A stretch of DNA of 64,000 nt. It comes from an uncultured Rhodospirillales bacterium (GTDB lineage: Bacteria > Pseudomonadota > Alphaproteobacteria > Azospirillales > Azospirillaceae). The stretch lies in the NCBI GenBank assembly GCA_903927615.1, contig CAIYNU010000084.1:32855-96854 (forward strand), in the 5' to 3' direction. Positions 11,385 through 21,561 of the stretch are shown here, one piece after another. The translations under genes were made by a program, and so were the position numbers. The notes beneath the pieces are model-generated. The model searched no databases, was not told the DNA's origin, and worked only from the letters and a program-made list of their open reading frames with translations. Position 1 is the stretch's first letter; each line of letters begins with the position of its first letter.

Positions 11385-12281
11385 TCACCAACGGCTGAGG
11401 CCCGACCAGGGCGCTGCGGCCAGATTGAGGTGGGCACAGGCGGCCGGAAGTACGGGGTTGGGGGGCGGCGAACCGGCCTTCTTCGGCGCGAGTGGCCGGG
11501 CCTCCGGTAACCACGACGTCAACTCGGTGTCGCAGCCGTCACCCGATGGCAGCGGCCGTTGGGCTTCACACAGCGGGCTGTCGGCGGGGCAGGCCAGGCG
11601 AACATGGAAATGGTCGTCGTGGCCGTACCAGGGCCGAATCAACCGCAACCACTCCCGGTCGGCACCGGCGTGTCGGCAGAGTTCAAGCTTGATCACCGGG
11701 TTGACGAAAATGCGGGCGACTCGGGGATCTTCGGTCGCCAGGCGCAGCACCGTGAACTGGGCCGACGTCCATCGCGATCGGATCAGCTCCAGGGTGTTGA
11801 CGTCCAGCACCGAAACTTCTTTCAGGTCGTCCCGGTCGTTACGGGGCAGCGGCGGCAGATCAAGTCGCAACCAGATATCGACGTCGAGTCCGACTTGATG
11901 GCTGGCGTGGCCGAAGTTCAGTGGGCCGCCCCGGGGTTGGGCCATGTCGCCGATATTGATCAGGCCCAACCCGGCCCCATGGACTCGCCGCCCAAGGCCC
12001 TGAACATAATCGACCAGAGCCGGATGCCCGAAATAACGGTGACGGCCGGGCCGGACCACCTGATAGCCGGTGCCGTCCAAGGGCAGAGCGACACCGCCGG
12101 CCAGGCACCCGTGGGCGTAGCCGCCAATCGCTTGCGCCGGCCCGGGCGAGGGAGCCCGGACCAGATGCCAAGCCACCGGTTGATCGGTCCCGGCCCAGGC
12201 CGGTTGCGTTGAACCAGTGGCCCCGTTAACAAACGCAACCGCCATTGCGGCGACCACACCCCGGCGGACTTTGGAGATCAT
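11385..12281 (-). CDS. mepA: Penicillin-insensitive murein endopeptidase
   Basis: MepA is a zinc metallopeptidase of the LAS fold that cuts D-Ala-mDAP cross-links in periplasmic peptidoglycan. The 298-residue protein begins with a signal peptide (MISKVRRGVVAAMAVAFVNG, then SVxA-like TQPAWA). It carries the zinc ligands in GHASHQVGLDVDIW (His...Asp) and in the YGHDDHFHVRL segment (HxH). Paired cysteines in the C-terminal half agree with a disulphide-stabilised periplasmic enzyme. The frame is open upstream to 12632, but the ATG at 12281, preceded by AGGAACG, gives the proper signal sequence. The methyltransferase upstream ends at 12365, so the two could be co-transcribed. Confidence 0.92.
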   Translation of the reverse strand: MISKVRRGVVAAMAVAFVNGATGSTQPAWAGTDQPVAWHLVRAPSPGPAQAIGGYAHGCLAGGVALPLDGTGYQVVRPGRHRYFGHPALVDYVQGLGRRVHGAGLGLINIGDMAQPRGGPLNFGHASHQVGLDVDIWLRLDLPPLPRNDRDDLKEVSVLDVNTLELIRSRWTSAQFTVLRLATEDPRVARIFVNPVIKLELCRHAGADREWLRLIRPWYGHDDHFHVRLACPADSPLCEAQRPLPSGDGCDTELTSWLPEARPLAPKKAGSPPPNPVLPAACAHLNLAAAPWSGLSRW

Positions 12282-12364
12282 CGGCCGTTCCTGCTGAACC
12301 AGATTGCGCCTTACCCGTGGGGGCCACCATAAGGGCCGCCGGGACTCGGGGCAAGACGCTCTGG

Positions 12365-13069
12365 TCAGGTGTCGGCTTGCAGGACCGAAAGATGGGTCAT
12401 GATGGACCGCTTGGCCGCACGACGGGGCAGCAAGCGGGTGAGCGCGGTGTCGCCGGCCCAGATCACCGGATAGAGTAGGGTGGCGCTGGCCGCACAGTGA
12501 GCGGTTTGTTGCAGGGCCGCCAGCGCCAGCGTGCAGGGACCGTGTCCGATGGGGAAAATGCGAAAGTCTGCGAAGCCGGCTTCGCGATAGAGTCGGGCCA
12601 AGCCTTCTTCGGTAAAGCGGCTGAAATCGCACGGCTCGGGGGTATATTGGTGAACAAAGCTGGTCCCCAGCAAGACATGCCCCCGGCAGACGCGGCGGAT
12701 TTCCTTCAGCAAGTTCGCAACATTCCAGATGTGATTCATCACGAACAGCAACATCACGACGTCGAACGAGCGATCGGGAAACGGCAGCGGCTGTTCGAGA
12801 TCTACCTGGATCATTCCGTCATCTTGGGGCTGGCAGTCACAAAATGTGATATTCGCTTTTGAACTATCGAGAAATCGGTAATAGCTGGATGATCGGCTTC
12901 TTGCGCCAAGATCAAGTACCGCGCCCGAGACCGGAAGACGGTCAATATGAGCGTTAAAAGTGGCGCGGAGGACCGATTTCCCTCGGGCGAGTTCTTTGAT
13001 CACGATGCCAAATTTGATGCGGCTGGCGGCCAGTTGCGCCACCGTTGCGTCGTAACTCGATTGAACCAT
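12365..13069 (-). CDS. Class I SAM-dependent methyltransferase (Methyltransf_11-like)
   Basis: The 234-residue product has a SAM-dependent methyltransferase core: AVLDLGARSRSSSYYRF is a variant motif I in which the usual GxGxG is replaced by GARS, followed by ITFCDC, then DLEQPLPFPDRSFDVVMLLFVMNHI, the typical 'FPD.SFD.V' motif, and LLKEIRRVCRGHVLLGT. The C-terminal 60 residues are hydrophobic or amphipathic (ATLLYPVIWAGDTAL), suggesting peripheral membrane contact as in lipid or glycan methyltransferases. The altered motif I lowers confidence that the enzyme is active. GGGATAGGGC precedes the ATG. It is the gene directly upstream of mepA on the same strand. Confidence 0.75.
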   Translation of the reverse strand: MVQSSYDATVAQLAASRIKFGIVIKELARGKSVLRATFNAHIDRLPVSGAVLDLGARSRSSSYYRFLDSSKANITFCDCQPQDDGMIQVDLEQPLPFPDRSFDVVMLLFVMNHIWNVANLLKEIRRVCRGHVLLGTSFVHQYTPEPCDFSRFTEEGLARLYREAGFADFRIFPIGHGPCTLALAALQQTAHCAASATLLYPVIWAGDTALTRLLPRRAAKRSIMTHLSVLQADT

Positions 13070-13260
13070 GCCCTATCCCGCCCCTCTGCTTAAAACGCGG
13101 GCATGGTATCGTTCCCCACCGCAGGCGCCACCTGTCAACCTTGGCTTTTTTCAGGACATCCCCCGGAGCCGAGCGAGGGATGGTGCTGCGAAGTCGTTCC
13201 GCGATCGCCGTGGCCGCTTGTGGCTGCTCTCGCGGCGGGCTTTCGGTGCCGGTGCTATGA

Positions 13261-14673
13261 CTATGACAGCAGACACATGTGGATGGCCCCCCAGCGGCGT
13301 CCGCGGATGCTGAGGGGGACCACAATATCTTTAAGATTTTGATAAGTTCCACCGCCCATATCCCGCCGAAAGGTTTGCAGCAAGAACGGTCGGGATGTCC
13401 GGCCCGCGGTCGTGATATTATGATCGTCAGGATACTTGATATGATTCCGTGAATATTTGGCATTCCACTCGGCATCGGCTCTTGGAGGCTGTGAATATTT
13501 AAGGACGTTGACCGCCACCCAGCCGTTTCGATCGACCGCGGCGGCGAACAGCGTGTTCTCGCGGAACGTTCCAAGCGGTTCCAGGATCGGCCGAAAAATC
13601 CTCTCCAGGAACGCGGCGGCAGGCGTGGTGACCTTTGGAGGCTCCACGCCGGGAACTTGCTGATAGTGATCGTCGAAGAGCGTTCCCATCGATATTTCAC
13701 CCGAACTCAGCGACTGCTCGATGGATTGAAGGGCTGTTGCAACCCCTTCCTGGAGAACGCGAACACATTGGGTGTCGGCCGTATCAACACCGCTATCAAC
13801 GGTAAGATTCAGAACCTCTTCGCTCAATGCAACCAAGGAAGCTGCACGGGTGCGCGCCTGATCCAGGTTTTTGGCCGACGCCTGGACATCCGAGGCGACG
13901 GTTGTCGTTTCATGATTCAGTCGTTGGCAATGTTGGGCGTTCTGCTCGGCTGCCCGGGCGATGTTCCCGACGTCGGTGGCGACCGAAGAGACGTCGCGGC
14001 TGATGCGCTCGATATCACCGATGGCGTCCCCGATCACCCCGGTTCCCGCCCGGGCGGCGGTGGCTTTGTTGGAACTGGCGGCGCTTTCGGCGATGAGTTC
14101 GGCGATCTGGCGGGTGAGTTCGGCGATGGTTCGCTGAATATGGGTAACCGCCTCGGCGGTTTGCCGGGACAGGGTCTTGACCTCGGTTGCCACCACGGCA
14201 AACCCACGTCCGGCCTCTCCGGCGCGTGCGGCCTCAATGGTCGCGTTGAGTGCCAGCAGATTGGTCTGTTTGGCGATGCGCTCGATATCCTGTGAGACCC
14301 TGCCGGCGCGGTCCAGGGACTCTTTAAGACCGGGCAGGCGCTCTTCAATGTGTTTCACGCCATCGGCGAGGCCGAGAATCGTCGTCATGGCCTGGTTAAT
14401 GGCATCGCGGGAGTGCGCGATGTCGGTTGCGACCTTGCCGATTTTGTCGTCGGTTCCCCGGGCAGCGCGCGCGATGGCTTCGTTGGAGGCGAGCATATCC
14501 GAGGTGGCGTTCTGGACTGAGCCCAGATGTTGGGCCTGAGCGCCGAGTCGATTGGCGACCAAGCCGACATCGCCGGCGATCTCAATCGACAGCACGCCCA
14601 ATGGCCCCATACGTTCTGCGAGCCTTCCGACAAATTCGCCGAGGGATTTTGGTCCGATCGTGCCATTCGCCAT
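13261..14673 (-). CDS. Soluble methyl-accepting chemotaxis protein with C-terminal sensory domain
   Basis: The protein lacks membrane segments and a HAMP domain. The signalling hairpin lies in the first half, with the conserved tip [21 protein letters not shown] followed by [21 protein letters not shown]. The last 150 residues form a separate sensory module ([11 protein letters not shown]..., [41 protein letters not shown]), a C-terminal domain seen in other cytoplasmic receptors whose aromatic residues resemble a Cache/PAS-like pocket. Such receptors join cytoplasmic or membrane arrays through CheW and CheA. ATG 14673 is chosen over TTG 14700 because of the GGGAA before it. It is transcribed away from the membrane receptor at 15457 and may signal through the che cluster further downstream. 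Confidence 0.87.
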   Translation of the reverse strand: MANGTIGPKSLGEFVGRLAERMGPLGVLSIEIAGDVGLVANRLGAQAQHLGSVQNATSDMLASNEAIARAARGTDDKIGKVATDIAHSRDAINQAMTTILGLADGVKHIEERLPGLKESLDRAGRVSQDIERIAKQTNLLALNATIEAARAGEAGRGFAVVATEVKTLSRQTAEAVTHIQRTIAELTRQIAELIAESAASSNKATAARAGTGVIGDAIGDIERISRDVSSVATDVGNIARAAEQNAQHCQRLNHETTTVASDVQASAKNLDQARTRAASLVALSEEVLNLTVDSGVDTADTQCVRVLQEGVATALQSIEQSLSSGEISMGTLFDDHYQQVPGVEPPKVTTPAAAFLERIFRPILEPLGTFRENTLFAAAVDRNGWVAVNVLKYSQPPRADAEWNAKYSRNHIKYPDDHNITTAGRTSRPFLLQTFRRDMGGGTYQNLKDIVVPLSIRGRRWGAIHMCLLS

Positions 14674-15456
14674 CTTGAGGTTCCCGTATGATTTTCCCAA
14701 TACTACTGAGAGATAAAAGTCATGGTTATCGGTGCGACCCAGTCACACCACGACCATACCACAAACAGAGCATCACGGTGAGGCGTCGTTTGGTAACGTC
14801 AAAGTGATTAGTAAACTAATAAGTTATTGCAGGTAATTTGAAGTTCTGGAAGCACTATAACATCATTAATAATTGTCGTTAGTAGCTTGATATAATCTTT
14901 GATATTGTAAGATAGTAAGAAATAAATATAATCACCGGCGATTAATCGTATGGTGATAATTATAAATCATTAGTTGCAGCTAAATATCACTATGATTACA
15001 ATTATTTAGATTAAAAGTTGATAAATTATATGTAATTAATCGAAAACAAAGGAGGCTCCGGAATATGAGCCTTGCGCTGGCCGATCGAGTTGTTGGGCAT
15101 GTACATTGCATCAAAATAGTGTAGGATATGTTACTTAGATATAAATGAAATTGTATCGACTTGTCGTGTTGTTTATACGGCGACAATTATAGCGGGTATG
15201 TTTCGATGAAAAATATAGTCATTTCTCAGACAGCTACCGGTTCGTGGTCTCGTGTTGAGTTTAGTCATCTTAAAAAATATCGTTAAATGCGGGTGCTATT
15301 TTAAAAAAATATGGTAGAATTGGGGCGCCAAGTAAAAGGCAGGGCGGGCTCAATGTGGTCACAAATTGGGCCGAAATGCCTACGTCAATCATAGCACTCT
15401 CGTGGGTGCTTGGGGCTGGTGTGCTTGTGTAGTTACAAGACGCACGGGGGGTGTTT
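14674..15456. other. AT-rich intergenic spacer between divergent receptor genes
   Basis: About 780 bases with no convincing coding frame, much richer in A+T than the rest of the window and especially so at 14820-15300. It should hold the divergent promoters of the two chemoreceptor genes, but I could not assign -35/-10 boxes with confidence. A transferred remnant or a curved, nucleoid-protein-binding region are both possible. Confidence 0.6.
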
Positions 15457-17469
15457 ATGAGACTCATTAATAATGTGAAAGTCGGAACCAAGATTGCTAT
15501 CAGCAATGCTTTGCTGATTACGCTATCGATCGCCATCGGGGCGATAGCATTGGTCGGACTGACCGAGATTAAAGATAATTTGGCGACTTATCGTCAGCTC
15601 ACGATGCAGAATGCATCCTTATTTGAAATGCAATTGACTATAACTGCAACTCGCATACATTCTAAAGATTATATTCTTAAGAACATGGAAACTAGCATTG
15701 CTGAGGTTCGTACCCGCTTGGACTCCGTGCTGACCGGTGTTGATGAGACCCGCGCGCTGTTCGAACAACCAGCGGATCTCGCAGCGATCGATGGCATTGT
15801 TCAAGGCGTTCGAGACTATCGGGAGGTCTTTTCTAAAGTGGTGGACCTTCAGACCAATGGATTGAAGATTGCGCAGACCATGGGTGAACTGGGCGGCCCC
15901 ATGCAGAAGGCCTTGGAAGCGGTGATGGAAGCCGCTCACCGGGATGGCGACACTGAGGCCGCCTGGCTCGCGGGAATGACGTTGCGCGATATGGCGATTG
16001 GGCGGGTCGCGGTGGTCAAATACCTTCTTCACCACGACCCGGCTGAAATCGATCGCGCCGCGGGGGCCATCAAGACGGCTACGGCCACCGCTGAAACCAT
16101 GACGAACGCGACTGCCGACGAGCAGCGAAAAGCTCAGGCTCGGATGTTGCTTGACGACCTTAAGCAGTACGGCGTGATGGTGACCCAATTAGCAGCCAAG
16201 ATGAATGCGCGTCAGGCCTTGGTCGATGAGGATCTCAAGAGAATCGGACCGTCGATCGAGTCCCAAGCCGGCGCGTTGAGGGCCGAATTGAAAAAACGGC
16301 AACAGGACTTGGGGCCGCGGGCCATTGCGGTGATCGACGGGGCGCTGACCAACTCCCTGGCCGTTCTTTTGGCGGCGATGGTGTTGGGGCTGTTGTCGGC
16401 ATTGGTGGTTACCTCGGTGATCGCGCGACCGATCCGGGCCATGACCGACGCCATGGCGCGCCTTTCCCGGGGAGATCTTGGGGTGGACATTCCCGCTCGG
16501 GATCATGGCGACGAGGTTGGGGCTATGGCCCAGGCGGTTCAGGTGTTCAAGGACAATGCCTTGGAGGTCGAGCGGCTGAAACAGGAGCGTGAGGTTCACG
16601 AACGGCGGATGGGGGAGGAAAAGCGGCGGTCGATGATGCAACTCGCCGATAGCTTCGAGACCAGCGTCCGTGTGGTGGTGACCAATGTTTCGTCGGCATC
16701 CGGCGAAATGCGGATCAACGCCCAGAGCCTGTCGGAACTGTCCGAACGCACCAATCGCCAATCGTTGGCGGCGGCCGCCGCGGCGGAACAGGCGTCAAGC
16801 AATGTTCAGACCGTCGCCTCGGCCGCCGAGGAACTGTCTTGCTCCATCGGCGAGATCGGTCGTCAGGTCGTGCAGTCCTCCAAGATTGCCGGTGGGGCGG
16901 TGGAGGAAGCCCAGCGCACCAATAGTGCGGTGACGGGGCTGGTCGATGCCGCCCAGAAGATTGGTGAGGTCGTGCAGTTGATCAACAACATCGCGAGCCA
17001 GACCAACCTGTTGGCGCTCAATGCGACCATCGAGGCGGCCAGAGCCGGTGAAGCGGGCAAGGGCTTTGCGGTGGTGGCTTCGGAGGTCAAGAGTTTGGCC
17101 AACCAGACCGCCAAGGCCACGGAAGAAATTTCAACCCAGATCGCCCAAATGCAGGGTGCGGCGGGCGGGGCCGCCGACGCCATCAAGGGCATTGGCGGGA
17201 CCATTCTGCGCATCAATGAGATCGTCACCGGCATCGCCGCGGCGGTTGAGGAGCAGGCCGCGGCGACTCGAGAAATTGCCCGCAACGTCCAGCAGGCGTC
17301 GCGCGGAACCCAACAGGTGACGAGCAATATTGCCGGAGTGACCCAAGCGGCCGGCGAAACCGGCACTCTGGCGGCTAAGGTTCTCGGCGCGTCCGAGGGG
17401 CTGCTCAGGGAGTCGGAAAGTTTGGGGCGGGCTGTCGAGGGCTTCGTTGTGAAGGTTCGGGTGGCGTAA
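15457..17469 (+). CDS. Transmembrane methyl-accepting chemotaxis protein
   Basis: The 670-residue receptor has a first membrane helix ([27 protein letters not shown]), a helical periplasmic domain of about 260 residues, a second membrane helix ([21 protein letters not shown]), HAMP ([19 protein letters not shown]) and a signalling domain with tip [21 protein letters not shown] and [19 protein letters not shown]. The long all-helical sensor fits a helical bimodular (HBM) or extended four-helix type that binds organic acids in other bacteria. ATG 15457, five bases after GGGGGG, is preferred to GTG 15451. There is no C-terminal CheR/CheB docking pentapeptide; the protein ends FVVKVRVA. It is probably a polar array receptor, with unknown ligand. 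Confidence 0.93.
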   Translation: MRLINNVKVGTKIAISNALLITLSIAIGAIALVGLTEIKDNLATYRQLTMQNASLFEMQLTITATRIHSKDYILKNMETSIAEVRTRLDSVLTGVDETRALFEQPADLAAIDGIVQGVRDYREVFSKVVDLQTNGLKIAQTMGELGGPMQKALEAVMEAAHRDGDTEAAWLAGMTLRDMAIGRVAVVKYLLHHDPAEIDRAAGAIKTATATAETMTNATADEQRKAQARMLLDDLKQYGVMVTQLAAKMNARQALVDEDLKRIGPSIESQAGALRAELKKRQQDLGPRAIAVIDGALTNSLAVLLAAMVLGLLSALVVTSVIARPIRAMTDAMARLSRGDLGVDIPARDHGDEVGAMAQAVQVFKDNALEVERLKQEREVHERRMGEEKRRSMMQLADSFETSVRVVVTNVSSASGEMRINAQSLSELSERTNRQSLAAAAAAEQASSNVQTVASAAEELSCSIGEIGRQVVQSSKIAGGAVEEAQRTNSAVTGLVDAAQKIGEVVQLINNIASQTNLLALNATIEAARAGEAGKGFAVVASEVKSLANQTAKATEEISTQIAQMQGAAGGAADAIKGIGGTILRINEIVTGIAAAVEEQAAATREIARNVQQASRGTQQVTSNIAGVTQAAGETGTLAAKVLGASEGLLRESESLGRAVEGFVVKVRVA

Positions 17470-17510
17470 GGGGGCATGCGTCAGAAGTTGGGGGCGGATA
17501 TTGGCTTCGG

Positions 17511-18947
17511 TCAGGCCGGTTCGGCAGACCAACCGCCGCCCAACGACTTAAACAGGCCAACCACCGCTTGGATATGTCCCAGTTTGGCTTGGACCAAGGT
17601 ATCTTCAGCGGCAAACAGCGTCTTTTGGGTATTCAGCAAGGTGGTGAGATCGACCAGGCCGGCATTGAACTGTGCCTTGGAAATATCGAAGGCCCGTTGT
17701 GCGGTGGCGACCACCCGTTTTTGGGCCTCTTCTTCCTCCGCAGTTTTACGGGCGGCGATCAGGGCGTTTTCGACATCGGTAAAGGCTGACAGGACGGCCT
17801 TGCGGTAGTTCTGGACCAGTTCCTCATAACGCCCTTGTTTAGCTTCGATTTCTCCCCGCAAGGCCGCGCTGTGGAAGATCGGTTGGGTGACGCTGGTGGC
17901 CATGGCGTAGAGCAGGTTGCTGCCATGCAGCAGGGTGGTGAGCGCCAGACTCTCAAATCCCACCTCGGCGGTCAGCTTGACGTCCGGAAAGAGTGCCGCC
18001 TTGGCCGCGGTCATGTCGGCGTTGGCGGCGATCAACTGGGTTTCGGCCGTCTGGACGTCCGGGCGTCGGACCAGCAACGCCGAAGGGAGGCCCGGGGCGA
18101 TCGCGGGCAGAGTGACGGAGGCTAGGGTACCAGCCTGAAGCTCGGTCTTTTCAGGCAGTTGGCCAACCAGCAGCGCCAGCGTGTTGACGTCCTGGCGGAC
18201 TTGTTGTTCTAAGGGCGGCAAGGCGGCCTGGAGTCCGGCGGCGACACTTTCCTGTTGGGCCAAGTCCAATTCCGTGGCGGTTCCGAAATGCACCCGGTCG
18301 CGAATCGCGGCCAGCACGTCCTGGGCATTTTTGGCGTTATTCTGCGCAACCCGAAGTCGATCTTGAGTCCCCAGAAAATCGAAATAGCTGTTGGCGATGC
18401 TGGCTTGCAGGGTCAGCGCCACGGTCTGGCGGTCGAATCGGCTGGCACGCGCGGCGGCTTGGGCAGACTCGAGGGCTGCGGCGTTTTTGCCCCAGAAGTC
18501 CAATTCGTAACTGGCGGTCAGGGTGACGGTGTAGGGGGTTGTGGTCGAACTGGTTTTGCCGGAACCCGACGACCCGGTGCCGGTTCCATGTTGCTGCGAT
18601 ACGCCGCCGCCGGCATCAAGGCTGGGTAACAGCGGCGCCCCGGCGATCCGGGCCTGGGCGTCGGCCTGGCGGACCCGGGCGACGGCGGCGGCCAGATCGA
18701 AATTGTTGTGTCCGGCCAGGTCCATCAAGACGTTAAGGGAGGGTGAGCCGAATTGGCGCCACCAATCGGACACAGGCCAAGCCGGTGTGGTGCGGTCCGG
18801 GCTGACGGTCCAGGTGGTGGGAATCGGCGTTTCCGGCCGCTGGTAGTCTTCGCCGACGCTGCATGCCGCGATCCCGGTGGCGAGCGCGAGGGTCGCCAGG
18901 ACGGGACTCGGGCGGAGTTGGCGGGGGATTTCTTGAAAAGGCGTCAT
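17511..18947 (-). CDS. Outer-membrane efflux lipoprotein (NodT/OprM family)
   Basis: The 478-residue protein starts with a lipoprotein signal peptide ending LALATGIAACS, with the lipidated cysteine at about residue 29. It continues with the duplicated helical architecture of outer-membrane factors, including DWWRQFGSPSLNVLMDLA near the N-terminus, FDLAAAVARVRQADAQARIA and the second-half SALLVRRPDVQTAETQLIAANADMTAAKAALFPD. These proteins form trimeric channels that connect RND or MFS pumps across the periplasm. No membrane-fusion protein or inner-membrane pump lies next to it, so the partner must be elsewhere. ATG 18947 is chosen because the longer frame to 19043 lacks a signal sequence. It lies downstream of the partner-switch genes on the same strand but is probably independent of them. 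Confidence 0.92.
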   Translation of the reverse strand: MTPFQEIPRQLRPSPVLATLALATGIAACSVGEDYQRPETPIPTTWTVSPDRTTPAWPVSDWWRQFGSPSLNVLMDLAGHNNFDLAAAVARVRQADAQARIAGAPLLPSLDAGGGVSQQHGTGTGSSGSGKTSSTTTPYTVTLTASYELDFWGKNAAALESAQAAARASRFDRQTVALTLQASIANSYFDFLGTQDRLRVAQNNAKNAQDVLAAIRDRVHFGTATELDLAQQESVAAGLQAALPPLEQQVRQDVNTLALLVGQLPEKTELQAGTLASVTLPAIAPGLPSALLVRRPDVQTAETQLIAANADMTAAKAALFPDVKLTAEVGFESLALTTLLHGSNLLYAMATSVTQPIFHSAALRGEIEAKQGRYEELVQNYRKAVLSAFTDVENALIAARKTAEEEEAQKRVVATAQRAFDISKAQFNAGLVDLTTLLNTQKTLFAAEDTLVQAKLGHIQAVVGLFKSLGGGWSAEPA

Positions 18948-19098
18948 GGTTTCTCTCTGGCGGACAGCGTCCCGGTCTGCTGCTGAACCGTACCGGCGTT
19001 CCGCCGGCGGCGCCAGAGCGCCCGTCGGGCCCAGCCAGGGCAAATCATGGGTGTGGTCGTCGTGCAGGGAACCGGATGCCGGCTGGCCGACGGGGTCT

Positions 19099-20286
19099 TC
19101 AGCGCTCCCGGGTAACCACCAAAGCGGTCAGGTCGTCATCGAAGTCGCCCAGGGCGGTTAGGGCCGTCAGCAAGCGGAGCAACAGGGTCTGGCCGTCGGG
19201 TTCGGTCATATGCTGGATCACCAGACGTTCGAGACCGATCTCATCAAGGATGCCGCCCGCCACCGGAAGCTCCACGGCGGCGTCGCTGTAGAGGAACAGG
19301 CGCCCGTCGGCAGCCAGGGGCAAAGTGCGATTCTCGTAGTCGGCCGCAAGAGTAAGACCAAGCGGCAGCCCGGAATTTTCCCCCAAGGTAGGTTCCGTGG
19401 CGCCGGCCGCCCACGTCATGGGCCGGGTGGCGCCGGCCGAGGCGTAAAGAAAACGGTCCTGGTCCCGGTCGATGACGCCCGCGAGCATGGTGGCGTATTG
19501 GCCGCTGGGCAGCAGCGGACACAGGCGACGGTTCACGATGCTCAGAAACGTCGATGGATCGAAAGCGGAAAAGTCAAACTGGTTCAGGATGGCGTGAAGG
19601 CGGAAGGTATTCAGGGCGGCGCCGATGCCATGACCGGAGAAATCCACCAACCAAACCACCAGGCGGTCGCGGTCGTCACAGCACATCCCCCAAAAATCTC
19701 CGCCGAGTTCAGACGAAGGGGCGAAGTGGGCGGCCAGGCTGAGCCCGAGCCTGTGACGAATCTTCTCCAGGTGCGGCCGCTGGGGCATCAGCCGTTCCTG
19801 CATTTTGCAAGCCAGGGTCAATTCAGCGGCGGTCCGCTGGCGATATAGTTGCAGACTGTTAAGAAGCATCCGATTTTGCAGGTGAATGCGCACTCTGGAA
19901 AGCAACTCAATGGCATTGATCGGCTTGCTGACGTAATCCGTGGCGCCTGCGGCAAAAGCCCGGGCGCGATCCTCAGAACGATTGAGACTGCTCTGGACGA
20001 GCACTGGCAGATCAGCGTATGCTGGGTCAGCCCGTAATCGACGGCAGACCTCAAAGCCATCTAGATGCGGCATCATCAGGTCCAGGAGGATTAGGTCCGG
20101 TCTGAAGGAACTGGCCCGAGCCAGCGCCTGCTCACCATCTTCGGCAAGTTCGACCCGAGTAATGCCTCCTCGTTCCAGGAGCGCAACCAGGAGGTGACGG
20201 TTGACGCGGTTGTCGTCCACCACCATGACTCGCGCCTCCCGCAAGTCTGCGAATTGATCTCTGGCGTCCAGCCGGTCACGGTCCAT
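19099..20286 (-). CDS. Response regulator with SpoIIE-type Ser/Thr phosphatase domain
   Basis: An N-terminal receiver domain (VMVVDDNRVNRHLL, phospho-acceptor in LILLDLMMPHLDGFEVCRRL, lysine in DYVSKPINA) is joined by a helical linker to a PP2C-like SpoIIE phosphatase domain. The metal-binding aspartates are visible in SELGGDFWGM, VVWLVDFSGHGIGAALN and the later LFLYSDAAVEL. Such proteins dephosphorylate STAS-domain antagonists when their receiver is phosphorylated, and so control partner-switching modules. It is the last gene of the long minus-strand array and sits 27 bases after its paralogue. The STAS proteins at 22302 and 29743 are the obvious substrates, and CheA is a possible phosphodonor; both links are inference. 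Confidence 0.9.
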   Translation of the reverse strand: MDRDRLDARDQFADLREARVMVVDDNRVNRHLLVALLERGGITRVELAEDGEQALARASSFRPDLILLDLMMPHLDGFEVCRRLRADPAYADLPVLVQSSLNRSEDRARAFAAGATDYVSKPINAIELLSRVRIHLQNRMLLNSLQLYRQRTAAELTLACKMQERLMPQRPHLEKIRHRLGLSLAAHFAPSSELGGDFWGMCCDDRDRLVVWLVDFSGHGIGAALNTFRLHAILNQFDFSAFDPSTFLSIVNRRLCPLLPSGQYATMLAGVIDRDQDRFLYASAGATRPMTWAAGATEPTLGENSGLPLGLTLAADYENRTLPLAADGRLFLYSDAAVELPVAGGILDEIGLERLVIQHMTEPDGQTLLLRLLTALTALGDFDDDLTALVVTRER

Positions 20287-20313
20287 CACATCCGTCGCCT
20301 TGTCTTTGTGGTC

Positions 20314-21561
20314 TTACCGGGGGGGCAGTGACCCCGCCCCGACCGGGGGTGGCGCACCGGGACGGGCGAGCCAGACCAGGGTGTGATCATCGTTGGGTGG
20401 ATTGCCGACCACCTGATCGAGCTTTTCGACGATGGCCGGAAAGACGGCGGTGCGATGGCGTTCGGACCAGGGTCCGGCCACCAGCTCGACCAGACTCAGG
20501 TGAGCACTGGAGGTTGCCTGGCCCTCAAGGGCGTCGAGGATGGCGTTGCTGTGAAGCATCAAGGCAGCGCCGGGCGGAAATGGCAGACTATGGAGCTGAT
20601 ACCTGGCGTCAGGGGTGAGACCGAGCGGCAGGCCGGTAGGCTGGCAGACGTTAGCATCGTCGTTGGGTAGCAGCAAGAGCGGTGGGCCGGCGGCGGCGCA
20701 GGCATAGCTGAAAGAGTCGGTGGCAGGGCAAGCGACGCCGTAGATCATCGCGGCATGTTCGCCTCCGACCAGCAGGTCATCGGCGCGACGATTGAGTTCT
20801 TCAAGAAATCGGGGTGGTGAGCTGCCGAAACCCACCAATTCTTGAACCAGGGTGTGAAGCCGGCAGACGTTGAGGGCCGCGGAGACCCCGCGTCCGGCCA
20901 TGTCGAGCAAATAAATCCCCGTTCGGCCACCGTCCAGCGGCACCGTGCCCCAAATGTCGCCGCCCAGGTCCGAGGCGCGCAACATGTGCGAGCTGATGGT
21001 CAGGCCGGAGGACCGCTTCAACTCCGCCAGCGCCGATTCGGCGGGCAGCAGATGGTCGAAGATACTGCGGGCCACCGTCAACTCACCTTCGAGTCGGTCC
21101 CGGTAGGCTTGCAAGCCACGGATGAGCGCCCGGTTTTCCAGATGGATATTGACCCGCGCCAGCAGTTCGGTGCGATCCAGCGGCTTCATCACCAGATCGG
21201 TGGTTCCGGCGTCAAACGCGCGATTGCGGTCCTCGACGCCCGATAGCGCGGTCTGAACCAGCACCGGCAGGTCGGCATAGGCGTGGTTGGCGCGCAATTG
21301 CCGGCAGACCTCGAAGCCATCAAGGTGCGGCATCATGATGTCCAGGATCACCAGATCCGGCGTGGACTCGGCGATCTTGGCCAGGGCATCCACACCATCG
21401 ACGGCATAGGTGATGCGCGTGTAGCCGGCTTCTTCCAACAGCGTGCCGATCAGGGCGCGATTCCAGGCGATGTCGTCAACCACCAGAATCGGGCTATCCG
21501 TCACCGATGGCCGTCCCCTGGCCATTCCCCCGCCGGTCGTTAAAGGCCGTTCCGGGCTCAT
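20314..21561 (-). CDS. Response regulator with SpoIIE-type phosphatase domain (paralogue)
   Basis: The 415-residue product has the same layout as the next gene: a receiver (ILVVDDIAWNRALIGTLLEEAG, phospho-Asp in LVILDIMMPHLDGFEVCRQL, lysine in TDLVMKPLDRTELLARV) and a SpoIIE phosphatase domain with SDLGGDIWGT, GIYLLDMAGRGVSAALN and a degenerate C-terminal end (ALMLHSNAILDALEG), where Asn replaces the usual metal-binding Asp. That substitution could weaken catalysis. The start is ATG 21561, which overlaps the stop of the upstream ATPase gene as ATGA, so the two are translationally coupled. The pair of paralogues suggests two inputs acting on one STAS switch. Confidence 0.88.
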   Translation of the reverse strand: MSPERPLTTGGGMARGRPSVTDSPILVVDDIAWNRALIGTLLEEAGYTRITYAVDGVDALAKIAESTPDLVILDIMMPHLDGFEVCRQLRANHAYADLPVLVQTALSGVEDRNRAFDAGTTDLVMKPLDRTELLARVNIHLENRALIRGLQAYRDRLEGELTVARSIFDHLLPAESALAELKRSSGLTISSHMLRASDLGGDIWGTVPLDGGRTGIYLLDMAGRGVSAALNVCRLHTLVQELVGFGSSPPRFLEELNRRADDLLVGGEHAAMIYGVACPATDSFSYACAAAGPPLLLLPNDDANVCQPTGLPLGLTPDARYQLHSLPFPPGAALMLHSNAILDALEGQATSSAHLSLVELVAGPWSERHRTAVFPAIVEKLDQVVGNPPNDDHTLVWLARPGAPPPVGAGSLPPR

